Shown here piece by piece: positions 10,056 to 19,683 of a DNA stretch of 45,730 nt (positions within the stretch are counted from its first letter, which is position 1; each line of letters starts with the position of its first letter). The translations under genes were made by a program, and so were the position numbers. The notes under the pieces were generated by a model, which saw nothing but the letters and a program-made list of their open reading frames with translations, ran no database searches and was not told the DNA's origin. The stretch spans positions 1-45,730 of the forward strand of contig JABXIK010000017.1 of assembly GCA_013373125.1 (NCBI GenBank). The letters run 5' to 3'. This DNA is from Gammaproteobacteria bacterium. GTDB lineage: Bacteria > Pseudomonadota > Gammaproteobacteria > Pseudomonadales > Oceanobacteraceae.

Positions 10056-10648
10056 CATTACGCAGCGATTTAAATTTGATTCAACAATGGATTCAACCCA
10101 ACAGCCAAGTCTTAGATTTGGGTTGCGGCCAAGGGGAATTATTAGAATTCCTTAAATACCAAAAAGCCTGCCAAGTTTACGGTTTAGAAATTCACCCAGA
10201 CAGTATCGTAAGCTGTGTAGAAAAAGGCTTAAGCGTTATTGAGCACGATTTAAATAACGGTTTAAAGCATTTTAAAGATGGCTCAGTCGATACCGTAGTC
10301 ATGACGCAGGCCTTGCAAGCGGTACGCCGCCCAGACTTATTGTTAGATGACATGTTGCGCGTGGGCAAAGAAGCCATTATCACCTTTCCAAATTTTGGTT
10401 ACTGGCGTACCCGCTTGTACCTGGTGAGCAAGGGGGCTATGCCCATGTCGAAAACCTTGCCATATAACTGGTATGACACGCCCAATATTCATATGTGTAC
10501 ATTCCACGACTTTGAAAACCTATGTCGTGATAAGCAATTAACCATATTGGATCGCACCGTGGTGGATAGCACCCATGAAGAATCGCTATCCACGCGTTTA
10601 TGGCCTAACCTATTAGGTGAAATCGCCATGTATCGCGTAACCCGTTAG
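10052..10648 (+). CDS. metW: methionine biosynthesis protein MetW
   Basis: Class I methyltransferase-fold protein of 198 residues that accompanies MetX and is needed for, or raises, homoserine acylation in bacteria with this pair. The SAM-binding motif I is [15 protein letters not shown] (about residues 20-34); motif [19 protein letters not shown] and [15 protein letters not shown] follow. It starts inside the metX stop (4-base overlap), and the next gene follows after 9 bases with its own SD. Confidence 0.95.
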   Translation: MTLRSDLNLIQQWIQPNSQVLDLGCGQGELLEFLKYQKACQVYGLEIHPDSIVSCVEKGLSVIEHDLNNGLKHFKDGSVDTVVMTQALQAVRRPDLLLDDMLRVGKEAIITFPNFGYWRTRLYLVSKGAMPMSKTLPYNWYDTPNIHMCTFHDFENLCRDKQLTILDRTVVDSTHEESLSTRLWPNLLGEIAMYRVTR

Positions 10649-10657
10649 GAGTGAAAG

Positions 10658-11104
10658 ATGCGTTTATTCATAGCCTTAAGTTTATTATTACTCTCAAGTC
10701 TAAGTGCTGCCGATAATCAAGGTGAACAAAAACAAGTCTTCGGCGATTATGAAATTCACTACATAGGTTTAACCAGTAGCGAGCTAGATAAAAACGTGGC
10801 AAAGCTGTATGGCATTGAACGTAGCCGCAATATTGGTTTTTTAAACATCAGCGTATTAAAAAAAGGCCAAGGGCCGTTGCCGGTTGCGTGGAATGCCAAA
10901 ATCAAAGGCACCATGTTTAATCTAATTGGCCAAAGCCGTGAGCTGAGCTTTACACGCGTACAAGAAACCAGTGCGCTGTATTTTTACAGCACCTTCGATT
11001 TTTATGATCAAGACATGTATCGCTTTGATTTAAAAGTCACCCCTGAAGGCAGTAATCGTACTTTTGATGTGAAATTCTCTCAGCGTTTCTATCGCGGAGA
11101 ATAA
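10658..11104 (+). CDS. DUF4426 periplasmic protein
   Basis: Small exported protein of 148 residues with a clear signal peptide (hydrophobic run to about residue 16, then SAADNQ). The mature part matches the DUF4426 family by its pattern (FGDYEIHY, then RSRNIGFLNISVLKKG) and is beta-rich. Function unknown. The gene sits between metW and rdgB, as it does in Pseudomonas, and has an SD (AGGAG) 7 bases before the ATG. Likely co-transcribed with metX-metW; a terminator follows. Confidence 0.85.
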   Translation: MRLFIALSLLLLSSLSAADNQGEQKQVFGDYEIHYIGLTSSELDKNVAKLYGIERSRNIGFLNISVLKKGQGPLPVAWNAKIKGTMFNLIGQSRELSFTRVQETSALYFYSTFDFYDQDMYRFDLKVTPEGSNRTFDVKFSQRFYRGE

Positions 11105-11112
11105 CATCCAGC

Positions 11113-11145
11113 GTCAGGGCAACTAATTGCTCTGACATTTTCATT
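11113..11145 (+). terminator. terminator after the metX-metW-DUF4426 operon
   Basis: Nine-bp stem with one G-U pair (11113-11121 with 11128-11136), 6-base loop, followed by ATTTTCATTT. Lies 9 bases after the DUF4426 stop and before rdgB. Confidence 0.6.
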
Positions 11146-11174
11146 TCGTTATTTCATCATCTAGTGTTATTTCT

Positions 11175-11786
11175 ATGAGCAAACCCCAAATCGTTCTGGC
11201 CAGTGGCAACAAAGGCAAACTTGTTGAACTTCAAAATGCATTAGATGACTTTGATGTGGCGCTAATCCCACAAAGCGAATTCGACGTTACCGATGCCGAT
11301 GAAACCGGCTTAAGCTTTATCGAAAACGCCATTCTTAAAGCCCGTCACGCATCCTTAGCAACTGGCTTACCCGCATTAGCTGATGACAGCGGTTTAGAAG
11401 TGGATGCCTTAGACGGCGCCCCTGGAATTTATAGTGCGCGCTACAGCATCATGGATGGCGAAACGGGCCCAGCCAGTGATGAAAAAAACAATCAAAAACT
11501 GCTAAACGCCTTAAAAGGTGTTCAACCTGAAAATCGCACCGCGCGTTTTCATTGCGTACTGGCGTATGTGCGTCATGCAAAAGATCCCAACCCGCTTATT
11601 TGCCAAGGGGCTTGGGAAGGTAGCATTCAAACGGAATTAGACGGACATGGTGGCTTTGGCTATGACCCATTATTTTTCATTCAAGAACTGAATTGCACAT
11701 CAGCACAGTTAAGCAAAGAAGAAAAAAATAAAATCAGTCATCGTGGCAAAGCCATCGAGCAACTCAAAAAGCAGTTCCGCCTGTAA
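11175..11786 (+). CDS. rdgB: XTP/dITP pyrophosphatase
   Basis: House-cleaning enzyme that hydrolyses dITP, XTP and related non-canonical purine nucleotides to monophosphates, which keeps them out of DNA. The 203 residues show the N-terminal [12 protein letters not shown], the central [22 protein letters not shown] with the catalytic acidic residues, and GYDPLFF and SHRGKA near the end. Its stop TAA shares one base with the hemW ATG (TAATG), so translation is coupled. Confidence 0.97.
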   Translation: MSKPQIVLASGNKGKLVELQNALDDFDVALIPQSEFDVTDADETGLSFIENAILKARHASLATGLPALADDSGLEVDALDGAPGIYSARYSIMDGETGPASDEKNNQKLLNALKGVQPENRTARFHCVLAYVRHAKDPNPLICQGAWEGSIQTELDGHGGFGYDPLFFIQELNCTSAQLSKEEKNKISHRGKAIEQLKKQFRL

Positions 11787-12964
11787 TGACCTCAACATCG
11801 TTGCTCACGCTACCGCCACTTTCCTTATACATTCATGTGCCTTGGTGCGTGCGCAAATGCCCTTACTGTGATTTCAATAGTCATAAAGCGGATGCGGATT
11901 TGCCCGAGCAGGAATATGTATCAGCTTTATTAGATGACCTAGATACTGACCTTGCTTGGTTGCAACAACAAGGCGTGAGCGAACGTCCTATTCACAGTAT
12001 TTTTATTGGCGGCGGCACGCCTTCATTATTAAGCGTGGCGGCCTATGAGCGTTTATTTCGCGAATTACAGCAGCGCCTTACCTTTAGTGACGACATTGAA
12101 ATTACCATGGAGGCCAATCCCGGCACATTTGAAGCAGAAAAATTCAAAGGTTATCGCCAGCTTGGTATTAATCGTTTATCCATTGGCATTCAAAGTTTTC
12201 AAGATCACCAATTAAAACACCTAGGTCGTATTCATTCTGGGCAAGAAGCGATGAATGCGGTAAATATGGCCAAAGACGCAGGCTTTGAAAACTTTAACTT
12301 AGACTTCATGCATGGCTTGCCTGACCAAACACTTGAGCAAGCGCTGAATGATTTACAAAAAGGCATTGATCTTGGCCCTACCCATTTAAGCTGGTATCAA
12401 TTAACCATAGAACCTAATACGGAATTCTTTAAACGCCCGCCTAAATTGCCACAAGATGAGACCTTGTGGGCAATCCAAGAAGCAGGACAAGCCTTGTTAG
12501 CAGAAAATGGTTACGAGCAATACGAAATTTCAGCCTATGCCAAACCCAACAAACAAGCGAAACACAATTTAAATTATTGGCAGTTTGGAGATTATTTAGG
12601 CATCGGCGCCGGTGCCCATGGCAAACTCACCATTCCCCATGAAGATATTCAGCAAAGTAAAATTTATCGCACCGCAAAAACTCGCTTGCCTAAAGATTAC
12701 TTGAATCTCGCCAAACGCTTTTTAGTGCTGCAAGACAACATCGAACCAGAAGATCGGGATCTTGAGTTTTTAATGAATGCTTTACGCTTATTTCACGGTG
12801 TGGATAAAAAACTATTCAGTGAACGCACAGGCTTAGATTATTCCTGTATTGAATCCAATGTGCAGTCACTCATTAAGCGCGGCTTATTAGAAGATGGGGA
12901 TATATTAAAAACCACGTCACAAGGACAGCTGTTTTTAAATGAATTACTTGAGAGTTTCTTATAA
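11786..12964 (+). CDS. hemW: radical SAM heme chaperone HemW
   Basis: Radical SAM protein of 392 residues that binds haem and delivers it to target proteins. The [4Fe-4S] motif is C21-x3-C25-x2-C28 followed by D-F; the fourth cysteine found in true oxygen-independent coproporphyrinogen oxidases (HemN) is replaced by F30, which identifies HemW rather than HemN. IFIGGGTPSLL and the C-terminal HemN_C region (FLMNALRLF) are present. Coupled to rdgB, as in Pseudomonas and E. coli. Ends before a strong bidirectional terminator. Confidence 0.96.
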   Translation: MTSTSLLTLPPLSLYIHVPWCVRKCPYCDFNSHKADADLPEQEYVSALLDDLDTDLAWLQQQGVSERPIHSIFIGGGTPSLLSVAAYERLFRELQQRLTFSDDIEITMEANPGTFEAEKFKGYRQLGINRLSIGIQSFQDHQLKHLGRIHSGQEAMNAVNMAKDAGFENFNLDFMHGLPDQTLEQALNDLQKGIDLGPTHLSWYQLTIEPNTEFFKRPPKLPQDETLWAIQEAGQALLAENGYEQYEISAYAKPNKQAKHNLNYWQFGDYLGIGAGAHGKLTIPHEDIQQSKIYRTAKTRLPKDYLNLAKRFLVLQDNIEPEDRDLEFLMNALRLFHGVDKKLFSERTGLDYSCIESNVQSLIKRGLLEDGDILKTTSQGQLFLNELLESFL

Positions 12965-12965
12965 A

Positions 12966-12992
12966 TAAAAAGGGAGCAAAGCTCCCTTTTTA
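12966..12992. terminator. bidirectional intrinsic terminator, hemW / PA4642-like
   Basis: Twelve-bp A/T-flanked stem with core GGGAGC/GCTCCC (12966-12977 with 12981-12992) and a 3-base loop. T-runs occur on both strands, so it serves hemW and the convergent operon. Confidence 0.9.
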
Positions 12993-13016
12993 TTTTATTT
13001 AAATCCGAGTATTGAA

Positions 13017-13313
13017 TTACTCAGCACCGGCCGCTTTCAATGCTTCGGCATAAGGCTTGCCCGGCGCGTGAGATGCAATCACCGCTAGTGCACTTTCACC
13101 TTCTAGGTTTTTCGCGCTCACGTTATGACCTTCTTCTTTAAAGAACGCAACAAACTCAGCAAAAGTTTCAGCCGTCATATGCTGATAGGCTTTAATGAGA
13201 TTAATAAAATCCACATCGGTACCGTCATAGCTTTCGCTTTCTAAGAAGAAACGCATGCTTTCTTCTGTCCATTCGCCACCAAATACTTTTTGCTTATCTT
13301 TTTTTAAAGACAT
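13017..13313 (-). CDS. PA4642 family small protein
   Basis: Cytoplasmic protein of 98 residues with no membrane segment. It resembles the PA4642 family of Pseudomonas relatives: a basic start (MSLKKDKQKVFG), acidic helical middle (ESESYDGTDVDFINLIKAYQHM) and an alanine-rich end. Function unknown. It is the last gene of a probable DUF423-trmB operon (24 bases after trmB) and has an AGGT SD. The family assignment is from memory of the pattern and less sure than that the gene is real. Confidence 0.72.
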   Translation of the reverse strand: MSLKKDKQKVFGGEWTEESMRFFLESESYDGTDVDFINLIKAYQHMTAETFAEFVAFFKEEGHNVSAKNLEGESALAVIASHAPGKPYAEALKAAGAE

Positions 13314-13337
13314 GTTACTTACCTATTTAAACTTATT

Positions 13338-14072
13338 TTATTGAATACGAGTGTAAATGAGATCCCACACACCATGGCCTAACTTTTCACCACGGTTTTC
13401 GAATTTGGTTAATGGTCGAAAATCTGGGCGCGGGTGGTATTCGCCTTTACCCGCTGCATTTTCATAGCCTTCTGCCACTTCCATGACTTCCATCATATGC
13501 TCGGCATAGTTTTCCCAATCAGTCGCCATGTGAAAGGTGCCACCAATTTTTAATTTCTTACGGATAGTTTGCGCAAATTCTGGCTGTACAATACGGCGTT
13601 TGTGATGACGCTTCTTATGCCAAGGATCGGGGAAATACAACTGCATAGTTTGTAAAGAGGCATCCGGAATACATTGCGCCAGCACTTCAATGGCATCGCA
13701 TTCAAACACGCGGATATTATTTAAGTTCAATTCTTCCGCATCGCGCAGTAAACGAGCCACACCCGGCGTATGCACTTCGATGCCAATGTAGTTCAAGTTT
13801 GGATTGGCTTGGCACATCTCCACCAAGCTTTTACCCATGCCAAACCCAATCTCCAAAACCACAGGGTTATCGTTACCAAATACTTTCGCGTAATCCAGCA
13901 TACCCATGTCTAAAGTCAGACCCTTCTCACTCATGTGGCGAGCATAGGTATCCCGTTGCAATTCGGTCATTCGACCGGCGCGTACAACAAAGCTTTTAAT
14001 ACGCTTAGCAAACGGCACGTCTTTAGGCGTGCCGTGTTCGTCTTTCTCAATTGGGTTTTGCTTATCTGTCAT
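13338..14072 (-). CDS. trmB: tRNA (guanosine(46)-N7)-methyltransferase
   Basis: Forms m7G46 in the variable loop of tRNA with SAM. The 244 residues show SAM motif I ([12 protein letters not shown]), the family motif [13 protein letters not shown] that binds tRNA/SAM, and [10 protein letters not shown] with the conserved T-D. The N-terminal 40 residues are hydrophilic and variable, as in other TrmB. The start is 7 bases after the DUF423 gene stop, so both are in one operon. Confidence 0.96.
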   Translation of the reverse strand: MTDKQNPIEKDEHGTPKDVPFAKRIKSFVVRAGRMTELQRDTYARHMSEKGLTLDMGMLDYAKVFGNDNPVVLEIGFGMGKSLVEMCQANPNLNYIGIEVHTPGVARLLRDAEELNLNNIRVFECDAIEVLAQCIPDASLQTMQLYFPDPWHKKRHHKRRIVQPEFAQTIRKKLKIGGTFHMATDWENYAEHMMEVMEVAEGYENAAGKGEYHPRPDFRPLTKFENRGEKLGHGVWDLIYTRIQ

Positions 14073-14079
14073 ATCAATC

Positions 14080-14475
14080 TCATTGAGGCTGCTTGAAAGA
14101 TGCCACTAACAAACACAGCCAGCCAACTAATAGGGCGATACCACCAATTGGGGTGATCATGCCCAAGGCCTTAATTTGGGAGGCCGCCATTATATATAAA
14201 CTGCCACTGAACAATAGGATACCCAGCATAAAACTCACACATGCCCACTGAACGGCCACCCAAATTGGCCATTGACGCAATGCAAACGCCAATATGAGCA
14301 ATACGCCACCATGCAGCATCTGATACTTCACACCCGTATCCATCCACAAAAGTGCCTGATGACTCAAAATGTGCTTCAAACCATGGGCCGCGAAGGCACC
14401 AATGGTCACACTGGCAAAACCAATGAGTGCAGCGATAGCAAGGACATTACGAGAGGTGATTAAGGTATTCAACAT
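14080..14475 (-). CDS. DUF423 small membrane protein
   Basis: Integral membrane protein of 131 residues with four hydrophobic helices. The pattern [15 protein letters not shown] near the N-terminus and [17 protein letters not shown] near the end are the DUF423 signature (E. coli YgdD-like). Function unknown. I start it at the ATG at 14475; a TTG two codons upstream is in frame but less likely, and neither has a strong SD. First gene of the DUF423-trmB-PA4642-like operon. Confidence 0.88.
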   Translation of the reverse strand: MLNTLITSRNVLAIAALIGFASVTIGAFAAHGLKHILSHQALLWMDTGVKYQMLHGGVLLILAFALRQWPIWVAVQWACVSFMLGILLFSGSLYIMAASQIKALGMITPIGGIALLVGWLCLLVASFKQPQ

Positions 14476-14561
14476 GGTCAAATTCTAAAACGAAGCGGTT
14501 TATTTCAAGGGGTATGATACCAGAGTCTAGCCCATAGGCCGCGGCGGTTAAAAACCCCCAT

Positions 14562-14590
14562 AAAAAAAGGCCCGCTAAGCGAGCCTTTTT
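14562..14590 (-). terminator. intrinsic terminator of rpoH
   Basis: Imperfect stem with AAAAAGG/CCTTTTT ends and an inner CGC/GCG (one mismatch), closed by a 3-base loop. The minus strand reads a T-run straight after the stem, 18 bases past the rpoH stop. Confidence 0.85.
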
Positions 14591-14607
14591 GATTCGATGA
14601 TAGGGGA

Positions 14608-15474
14608 TTAAGCGTCTGCTTCAATCAAGCCCTTCACCTTATTCATGGCGTTTTTCTCAAGCTGGCGAATACGCTCAGCCGATACACCATATTCCGCCGC
14701 TAACTCATGTAGCGTGGCTTTTTCTTCGTGTAACCAGCGACGCATTAATATGTCTTTGCTACGATCATCCAGTTGCAACATGGCGTCTTGCAAACGAGTG
14801 GTGCTGTCTTGTTCATAGTCAGCATTCTCAATGGCCATGGCTGGGTCAAAGCTATGATCTTCTATGAAGTTCACAGGGGCTTGGTAAGCCGCATCATCGT
14901 CATCGGCTACTGGGCTATCAAATGCGGTGTCATGGGAGGTTAAACGCCCTTCCATTTCTTTCACTTCTTTCAGTGAGACACCAAGATCATCAGCGATGGT
15001 TTGCGCTTCAGACTCATTCAACCAACCCATTTTTTTCTTAGCGCTGCGCAAGTTGAAGAACAACTTACGTTGGGCCTTAGTGGTGGCCACTTTAACGATG
15101 CGCCAATTTTTCAGGATAAATTCGTGGATTTCCGCTTTGATCCAGTGAACCGCAAAGCTCACAAGACGCACACCCACTTCTGGGTTAAAGCGTTTAACTG
15201 CCTTCATTAAGCCCACATTACCTTCTTGGATCAGGTCAGACTGGTTCAGACCATAACCGCTGTAGCTCTTGGCAATGTGCACAACAAAGCGCAGGTGCGA
15301 GACAACCAAATGACGGGCTGCGTCTAGGTCATCTTCGTAATATAGGCGTTCCGCTAATTCTTTCTCTTCTTCAGCGGTCAACACAGCAATGCCGCCGATC
15401 GCGTTTAAGTAGCCATCTAGGTCGCGACCTGGAGTAAGACTAGCGATATTTTGGGCCATCAAGCTTGTGTTCAT
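14608..15474 (-). CDS. rpoH: RNA polymerase sigma-32 factor
   Basis: Heat-shock sigma factor, 288 residues. Region 2 has [15 protein letters not shown] and [14 protein letters not shown]; the sigma-32-specific RpoH box QRKLFFNLR is at 135-143 (site of DnaK/FtsH-linked control), and region 4 ends with the helix-turn-helix [17 protein letters not shown]. It lies downstream of ftsY-ftsE-ftsX on the same strand, as in Pseudomonas and E. coli, but has its own 156-base leader with a promoter. SD GGAGAGCACC precedes the ATG. Confidence 0.98.
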   Translation of the reverse strand: MNTSLMAQNIASLTPGRDLDGYLNAIGGIAVLTAEEEKELAERLYYEDDLDAARHLVVSHLRFVVHIAKSYSGYGLNQSDLIQEGNVGLMKAVKRFNPEVGVRLVSFAVHWIKAEIHEFILKNWRIVKVATTKAQRKLFFNLRSAKKKMGWLNESEAQTIADDLGVSLKEVKEMEGRLTSHDTAFDSPVADDDDAAYQAPVNFIEDHSFDPAMAIENADYEQDSTTRLQDAMLQLDDRSKDILMRRWLHEEKATLHELAAEYGVSAERIRQLEKNAMNKVKGLIEADA

Positions 15475-15524
15475 TGTTTAGGTGCTCTCCTATTTCATTA
15501 ACATTCGGCACTTGGACGAGATGC

Positions 15525-15553
15525 AGTGTAGCATCGTGATTTTAGAGCGCCAA
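15525..15553 (-). promoter_or_regulatory. candidate sigma-70 promoter for rpoH
   Basis: Minus strand TTGGCG (15553-15548), 17 bases, TACACT (15530-15525), about 50 bases before the rpoH ATG. By-eye match. A second AT-rich -10-like TATAAT further upstream lacks a good -35. Confidence 0.5.
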
Positions 15554-15630
15554 GGCCTCAGCTAGTTCCATTTAATTATATGTTAGCAACTATTTGTTTC
15601 TGTGCTGAAACATTGAGAATCTCAGTAAAA

Positions 15631-16596
15631 TCAGGGCTCTATGGTACTTAAATGACGGGATACCGCTAACCAAGCGCCCAACCACCCAAGAATGACACCG
15701 TCAAAAATCAGCAGCAGGCTGTCACTGAACCCTAAACCCTTGAGGCTGAAATCACTACCGTACAGGCTAATCAGTTGCTCCACCGGCCCTGAGAGCCAAA
15801 AAAGCCCGATACTAAGGAGTATCCAAGCAATTATCCCGCCACCAAGCCCAAACCACAGGCCTGTGTATAAAAATGGACGACGTACGAATGCATCGGTGCC
15901 GCCCACTAATTTCACTACACGGATTTCATCGCGGCGATTTTCAATAGATAAGCGGATGGTATTACCTATGATCAACAGTACCGCCAACCCTAATAAAGCC
16001 GCCAGCGCCCATACTAATCGCTGGCCCAGCTCCATAAATTGATACAAGCGCTTCACCCAGATGAGATCAAGCTGCACGGAGTCCACATGACGCAAGGCTT
16101 CTAGCTTTTGCTGTAGCTGCTCTAAGCCATTCTCATCTTGGCTATTTAAGCGAGGAATCACGCTGATCACACCTGGTAAAGGGTTATCATCCAAGCCAAA
16201 AATCACGTCACTCAAACCGGTAGAAACACTGAATTCTTTTAGGGCTTGCTCTGGGCTGATGTACACAGCCGAGCTCACATTGGGGAAGTCTGCAATCTCG
16301 GCGGTTAACTCATCGGCGAATCGCGACATGACGCCCTTCTTGAGATACACGCTGATTTGACTGGATTGATCCCAGTTGCGACTCAGTTGTTTGACGTTTT
16401 CTAGGGCAACATACAAGGTCATGGGCAATGACAGGGCGATAGCGAGTACTAACCACGTCATTAAACTTGCGGCTGGAGCAGCGAGTAACCGCTTCAGACT
16501 GTCCACCGCCATCAATTTATGATGTTGGATATAGGCCGAGCCTTGGCTTTGCATGGTGACTCGACTTTGTTGGTTACTAGCAGACGGTTTAGCCAC
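15631..16596 (-). CDS. ftsX: cell division protein FtsX
   Basis: Membrane partner of the FtsE ATPase; the complex sits at the septum and activates peptidoglycan amidases through EnvC-type proteins. Four membrane helices are expected: one near the N-terminus (about residues 46-66), a large periplasmic loop to about residue 210, then three helices near the C-terminus. I choose the GTG at 16596-16594: GGGAGG lies 5 bases upstream and the gene then overlaps the ftsE stop by 8 bases. A GTG 24 bases upstream (16620) is in frame but lacks an SD. The predicted product is 321 residues. Confidence 0.93.
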   Translation of the reverse strand: MAKPSASNQQSRVTMQSQGSAYIQHHKLMAVDSLKRLLAAPAASLMTWLVLAIALSLPMTLYVALENVKQLSRNWDQSSQISVYLKKGVMSRFADELTAEIADFPNVSSAVYISPEQALKEFSVSTGLSDVIFGLDDNPLPGVISVIPRLNSQDENGLEQLQQKLEALRHVDSVQLDLIWVKRLYQFMELGQRLVWALAALLGLAVLLIIGNTIRLSIENRRDEIRVVKLVGGTDAFVRRPFLYTGLWFGLGGGIIAWILLSIGLFWLSGPVEQLISLYGSDFSLKGLGFSDSLLLIFDGVILGWLGAWLAVSRHLSTIEP

Positions 16597-17275
16597 GCAC
16601 GCCTCCCGCAGCTCGCTCACCGGCCAGACGACCTTGGTTCAAGCCAATAACGCGATAATCCATGCGATTAATCAACGCCAAGTCATGGCTGGCTACCAAT
16701 ACCGATACGCCCACTCCATTGAACTGCTCGAATAGCCCCATGATTTCCCCAGAGAGTTTCGGGTCAAGGTTACCAGTTGGCTCATCCGCCAGGATCAGGC
16801 TGGGTTTGTTCACCACAGCACGGGCAATGCCCACCCGTTGTTGCTCACCGCCGCTGAGTTCTATGGGGTTTTGTTTTTCTTTACTGAGTAAACCCACCTT
16901 GTCTAAGGCGGCTCGAACCCGACGCTCAAGGTCGCGACTGGTATAACCACTAATGCGCAAGGGTAAGGCCACGTTCTCGAAAACACTGCGATCAAACAAT
17001 AATTGGTGATTTTGGAACACCACGCCCACGCGGCGACGATGGTAAGGAATTTGACTGTTGGCAACTCGGGCAAGGTTCACCCCATCCACCAGCACTTGGC
17101 CTTGGCTGGCCTTTTCCATCAGCATGATGAGTTTTAACAGGGTGGATTTACCGGCCCCAGAATGTCCCGTAAGAAAGGCCATTTCCCCTTGGGCAAGTTC
17201 AAAACTGAGATCCGTTAATGCTTGGTGTCCGCCGGGATAACTTTTGCTGACCCGATCAAATCGAACGTGTGCCAC
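16589..17275 (-). CDS. ftsE: cell division ATP-binding protein FtsE
   Basis: ABC-type ATPase of 228 residues that drives FtsX. Walker A is GHSGAGKST at about 37-45, the signature LSGGEQQRV, Walker [13 protein letters not shown], and the H-loop histidine ASHD follow in order. It starts at a GTG with GGTGG upstream and its final codons hold the SD of ftsX. It lies 36 bases after ftsY in the conserved ftsY-ftsE-ftsX order. Confidence 0.97.
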   Translation of the reverse strand: MAHVRFDRVSKSYPGGHQALTDLSFELAQGEMAFLTGHSGAGKSTLLKLIMLMEKASQGQVLVDGVNLARVANSQIPYHRRRVGVVFQNHQLLFDRSVFENVALPLRISGYTSRDLERRVRAALDKVGLLSKEKQNPIELSGGEQQRVGIARAVVNKPSLILADEPTGNLDPKLSGEIMGLFEQFNGVGVSVLVASHDLALINRMDYRVIGLNQGRLAGERAAGGVRG

Positions 17276-17311
17276 TAGACCACCCTGTTAATTTATTATT
17301 TTTTTACGTGA

Positions 17312-18391
17312 CTAATCTTCCGCAAATAATGCGTTGATGAACTCTTCGCGATCAAATGGTCGCAAGTCATCAATCTGCTCACCCACACCGATAAAGCGCA
17401 CGGGCAAGGCTAACTCTTTGGCGATGGCGAAAATGACCCCACCTTTGGCGGTACCATCTAACTTACTTAAGCTGATACTGGTCACACCAACCGCTTGTTG
17501 AAATAACTTAGCTTGGCTTAATGCGTTTTGGCCTGTGCCTGCATCCAACACCAACATGACTTCATGAGGTGCGGACTCATCGATTTTCTTCATGACTCGC
17601 ACCACTTTTTCAAGCTCTTGCATGAGGTGCGATTTATTTTGCAAGCGCCCAGCGGTATCGGCGATTAATACATCAACACCTTTGGCTTTGGCACTTTGCA
17701 CGGCATCGAAAATGACAGAGGCGCTATCCGCACCTGTGTGCTGCGCCACCACAGGAACATTATTACGCTCGCCCCAGGTTTGTAATTGCTCAACAGCCGC
17801 CGCGCGGAACGTATCGCCAGCAGCCAACATGACAGACTTACCTTGGGCTTGAAAGCGCTTAGCCATTTTGCCGATGGTGGTGGTTTTACCTACACCGTTA
17901 ACACCCACCATGAGAATCACGTAAGGGGTTTTGCTTGCATCGATTTCAAGCGGTGCATGACAGGGCGCTAATAATTCTGTGAGACTCACTTTTAGTGCTT
18001 CATACAAAGCACCGGAGTCTTTTAATTCTTTACGCGACGAACGCTCAGTAAGATCCGCAATGATTTCTTGTGTAGCGGCCACTCCAATATCGGCCATAAG
18101 CAATTGGGTTTCGATTTCTTCTAGTAAATCGTCATCAATTTCTTTTTTGCCAAGCAGCAAATCCCCTAAACCATCCGCCAAACCTGAACGGGTACGAGAT
18201 AAACCGGCTTTAATCCGTGCAAAAATACTGGCCTTACTGGGTTCCGCTGCAACCTCTGTGGTCTCAACTGCTTGTGGCGCCGGCTCGGCTACTTCTTGGG
18301 GCTGGGATACTTCGGCCTCAACTGTGCTGTTGTGTGTCTCGGCGTTAACGGCATCTTCCGCCTTTTTTTTGGATTTTCCCCAACCAAACAT
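17312..18391 (-). CDS. ftsY: signal recognition particle receptor FtsY
   Basis: SRP receptor GTPase that docks ribosome-nascent chain complexes to the SecYEG translocon at the inner membrane. The 359 residues comprise a variable acidic A domain (about 1-55, E/A/Q-rich after the basic MFGWGKSKKK), the N helical domain, and a G domain with GVNGVGKTTTIGK (about 162-174), DTFRAAAVEQL, DTAGRLQNK, TKLDG-type SKLDGTAKGG and FIGVGEQIDDLRPF at the end. First gene of the ftsYEX cluster and divergent from the M16-like gene. Confidence 0.98.
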   Translation of the reverse strand: MFGWGKSKKKAEDAVNAETHNSTVEAEVSQPQEVAEPAPQAVETTEVAAEPSKASIFARIKAGLSRTRSGLADGLGDLLLGKKEIDDDLLEEIETQLLMADIGVAATQEIIADLTERSSRKELKDSGALYEALKVSLTELLAPCHAPLEIDASKTPYVILMVGVNGVGKTTTIGKMAKRFQAQGKSVMLAAGDTFRAAAVEQLQTWGERNNVPVVAQHTGADSASVIFDAVQSAKAKGVDVLIADTAGRLQNKSHLMQELEKVVRVMKKIDESAPHEVMLVLDAGTGQNALSQAKLFQQAVGVTSISLSKLDGTAKGGVIFAIAKELALPVRFIGVGEQIDDLRPFDREEFINALFAED

Positions 18392-18507
18392 GGGCCTTGT
18401 TCCACCTAGTGCTATAAAAGGGCTATCCTAACATTAGTCGCCTTTAAATACCGCTATGAGTTAGGCCAGCCATCACAATTTTCATCACAGCAGCGTAAGG
18501 ATACGGT

Positions 18508-19662
18508 ATGCCAGTTGATCATCAGCCCACCTTTAGCCGAACCAGCCTCAACCTGCTTATTCTGGTGTGTGTGGTGCTGATACTCATATTCGGTCAAAGC
18601 GGGCAAAGTGACAGCGAAATCGACATGCCTCCTGCCCCCAACTTACAAGTGAGTATTTGGCAAACCGATAGCGGTGCACAAGTGTGGTTTAACCCGTTAA
18701 TGTCGGAGCACATCCACATTCAACTGCATTATCTTGCAGGTTTTGGCTACAACCAGGATAAATATCCTGCTGGAACCACTCAATTGCTGGTGAATTTACT
18801 CAATCATCAAGCACGCCTACAAGACCTACCCATTCGCTTTAATTTCGATACCGACTTTTTAGAGGCCGAACTTACGTTAAATACCGATGCGTTACTCATG
18901 CGCGAGCAAATTCAACGAACAAAATTATTATTACTGCGCCCTTTACTCGACAACGAAACACTGCAAGCAGCTAAACAACAACTGTCTTCTGCTAACGATG
19001 CCCTATGGCAACAGGCCTATGAAGATCATGCATACGCCGGCCCTAAATCTGGAACCGCTGAAACCCTAGGTGGCATTCATCGAGGCCTACTCCAAAAATT
19101 TCAACAGACTCACATGCATCCACAACGACTCTTTGCCAGCATTGTTGGCGATATCAACGAGCAAGCAGCGCAAGTGATCATGGAAAGTTTGCTACCTGCC
19201 AGCATCTACCCTGCCAGTGACGCCAGCATTCAAGACCCTTTACCCAAGAGCCAAATGCAAAGTGCCAGCTTAGGATTAGTGATTTTACCGGGCAGCTACG
19301 ATCACCCTAAACAACTGGCACAACAACTCATGCTGCTGGAAACCTTAAAGCAATTGCAGCCTACCCAAATGAAACTCATTTCCGGCAACGTCAATAACAC
19401 TTTACTGGTGCAACAATGGCCCAGCTTGCTAAGCGCCATGGACAATCCACCGGATTCCGATATGATGCGCGAAGCAAAACGCCAGCGTATAAAAGCCTGC
19501 ATCGAACAAAGCCAACAAGGGCAAACATTAAGTCACTTATTGGTTTGGTTAAATCGCTATCACTTACCTAGCAATTTTCTGCAACAACAGTTTAGCGTAA
19601 TAAAAGATTGGTCCGAGCAAGACTGGCAAGCCGCCACCAAGTGGTTACTCGACACACAGTAA
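18508..19662 (+). CDS. degenerate M16 (insulinase-like) exported protein
   Basis: Protein of 384 residues with an N-terminal membrane anchor (about 13-29) and a periplasmic body. The pattern QLHYLAGFGYNQDKYPAGTTQLLVNLL aligns in shape with the start of M16 peptidases, but the zinc motif HxxEH is absent: the matching stretch is TTQLLVNLLNHQA. It cannot be a classical M16 protease. In Pseudomonas relatives two M16 genes, one of them inactive, lie between ftsY and rsmD; here only one gene is present. Function unknown, perhaps a scaffold or a relic. SD AAGGA precedes the ATG; rsmD follows after 21 bases. Confidence 0.75.
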   Translation: MPVDHQPTFSRTSLNLLILVCVVLILIFGQSGQSDSEIDMPPAPNLQVSIWQTDSGAQVWFNPLMSEHIHIQLHYLAGFGYNQDKYPAGTTQLLVNLLNHQARLQDLPIRFNFDTDFLEAELTLNTDALLMREQIQRTKLLLLRPLLDNETLQAAKQQLSSANDALWQQAYEDHAYAGPKSGTAETLGGIHRGLLQKFQQTHMHPQRLFASIVGDINEQAAQVIMESLLPASIYPASDASIQDPLPKSQMQSASLGLVILPGSYDHPKQLAQQLMLLETLKQLQPTQMKLISGNVNNTLLVQQWPSLLSAMDNPPDSDMMREAKRQRIKACIEQSQQGQTLSHLLVWLNRYHLPSNFLQQQFSVIKDWSEQDWQAATKWLLDTQ

Positions 19663-19683
19663 TAAACACAATTAAGGTATTTC

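Noticed and set aside
11786..12964. Oxygen-independent coproporphyrinogen oxidase (HemN)
   Set aside because: The fourth cysteine of the HemN motif is Phe and the gene follows rdgB, both typical of HemW.
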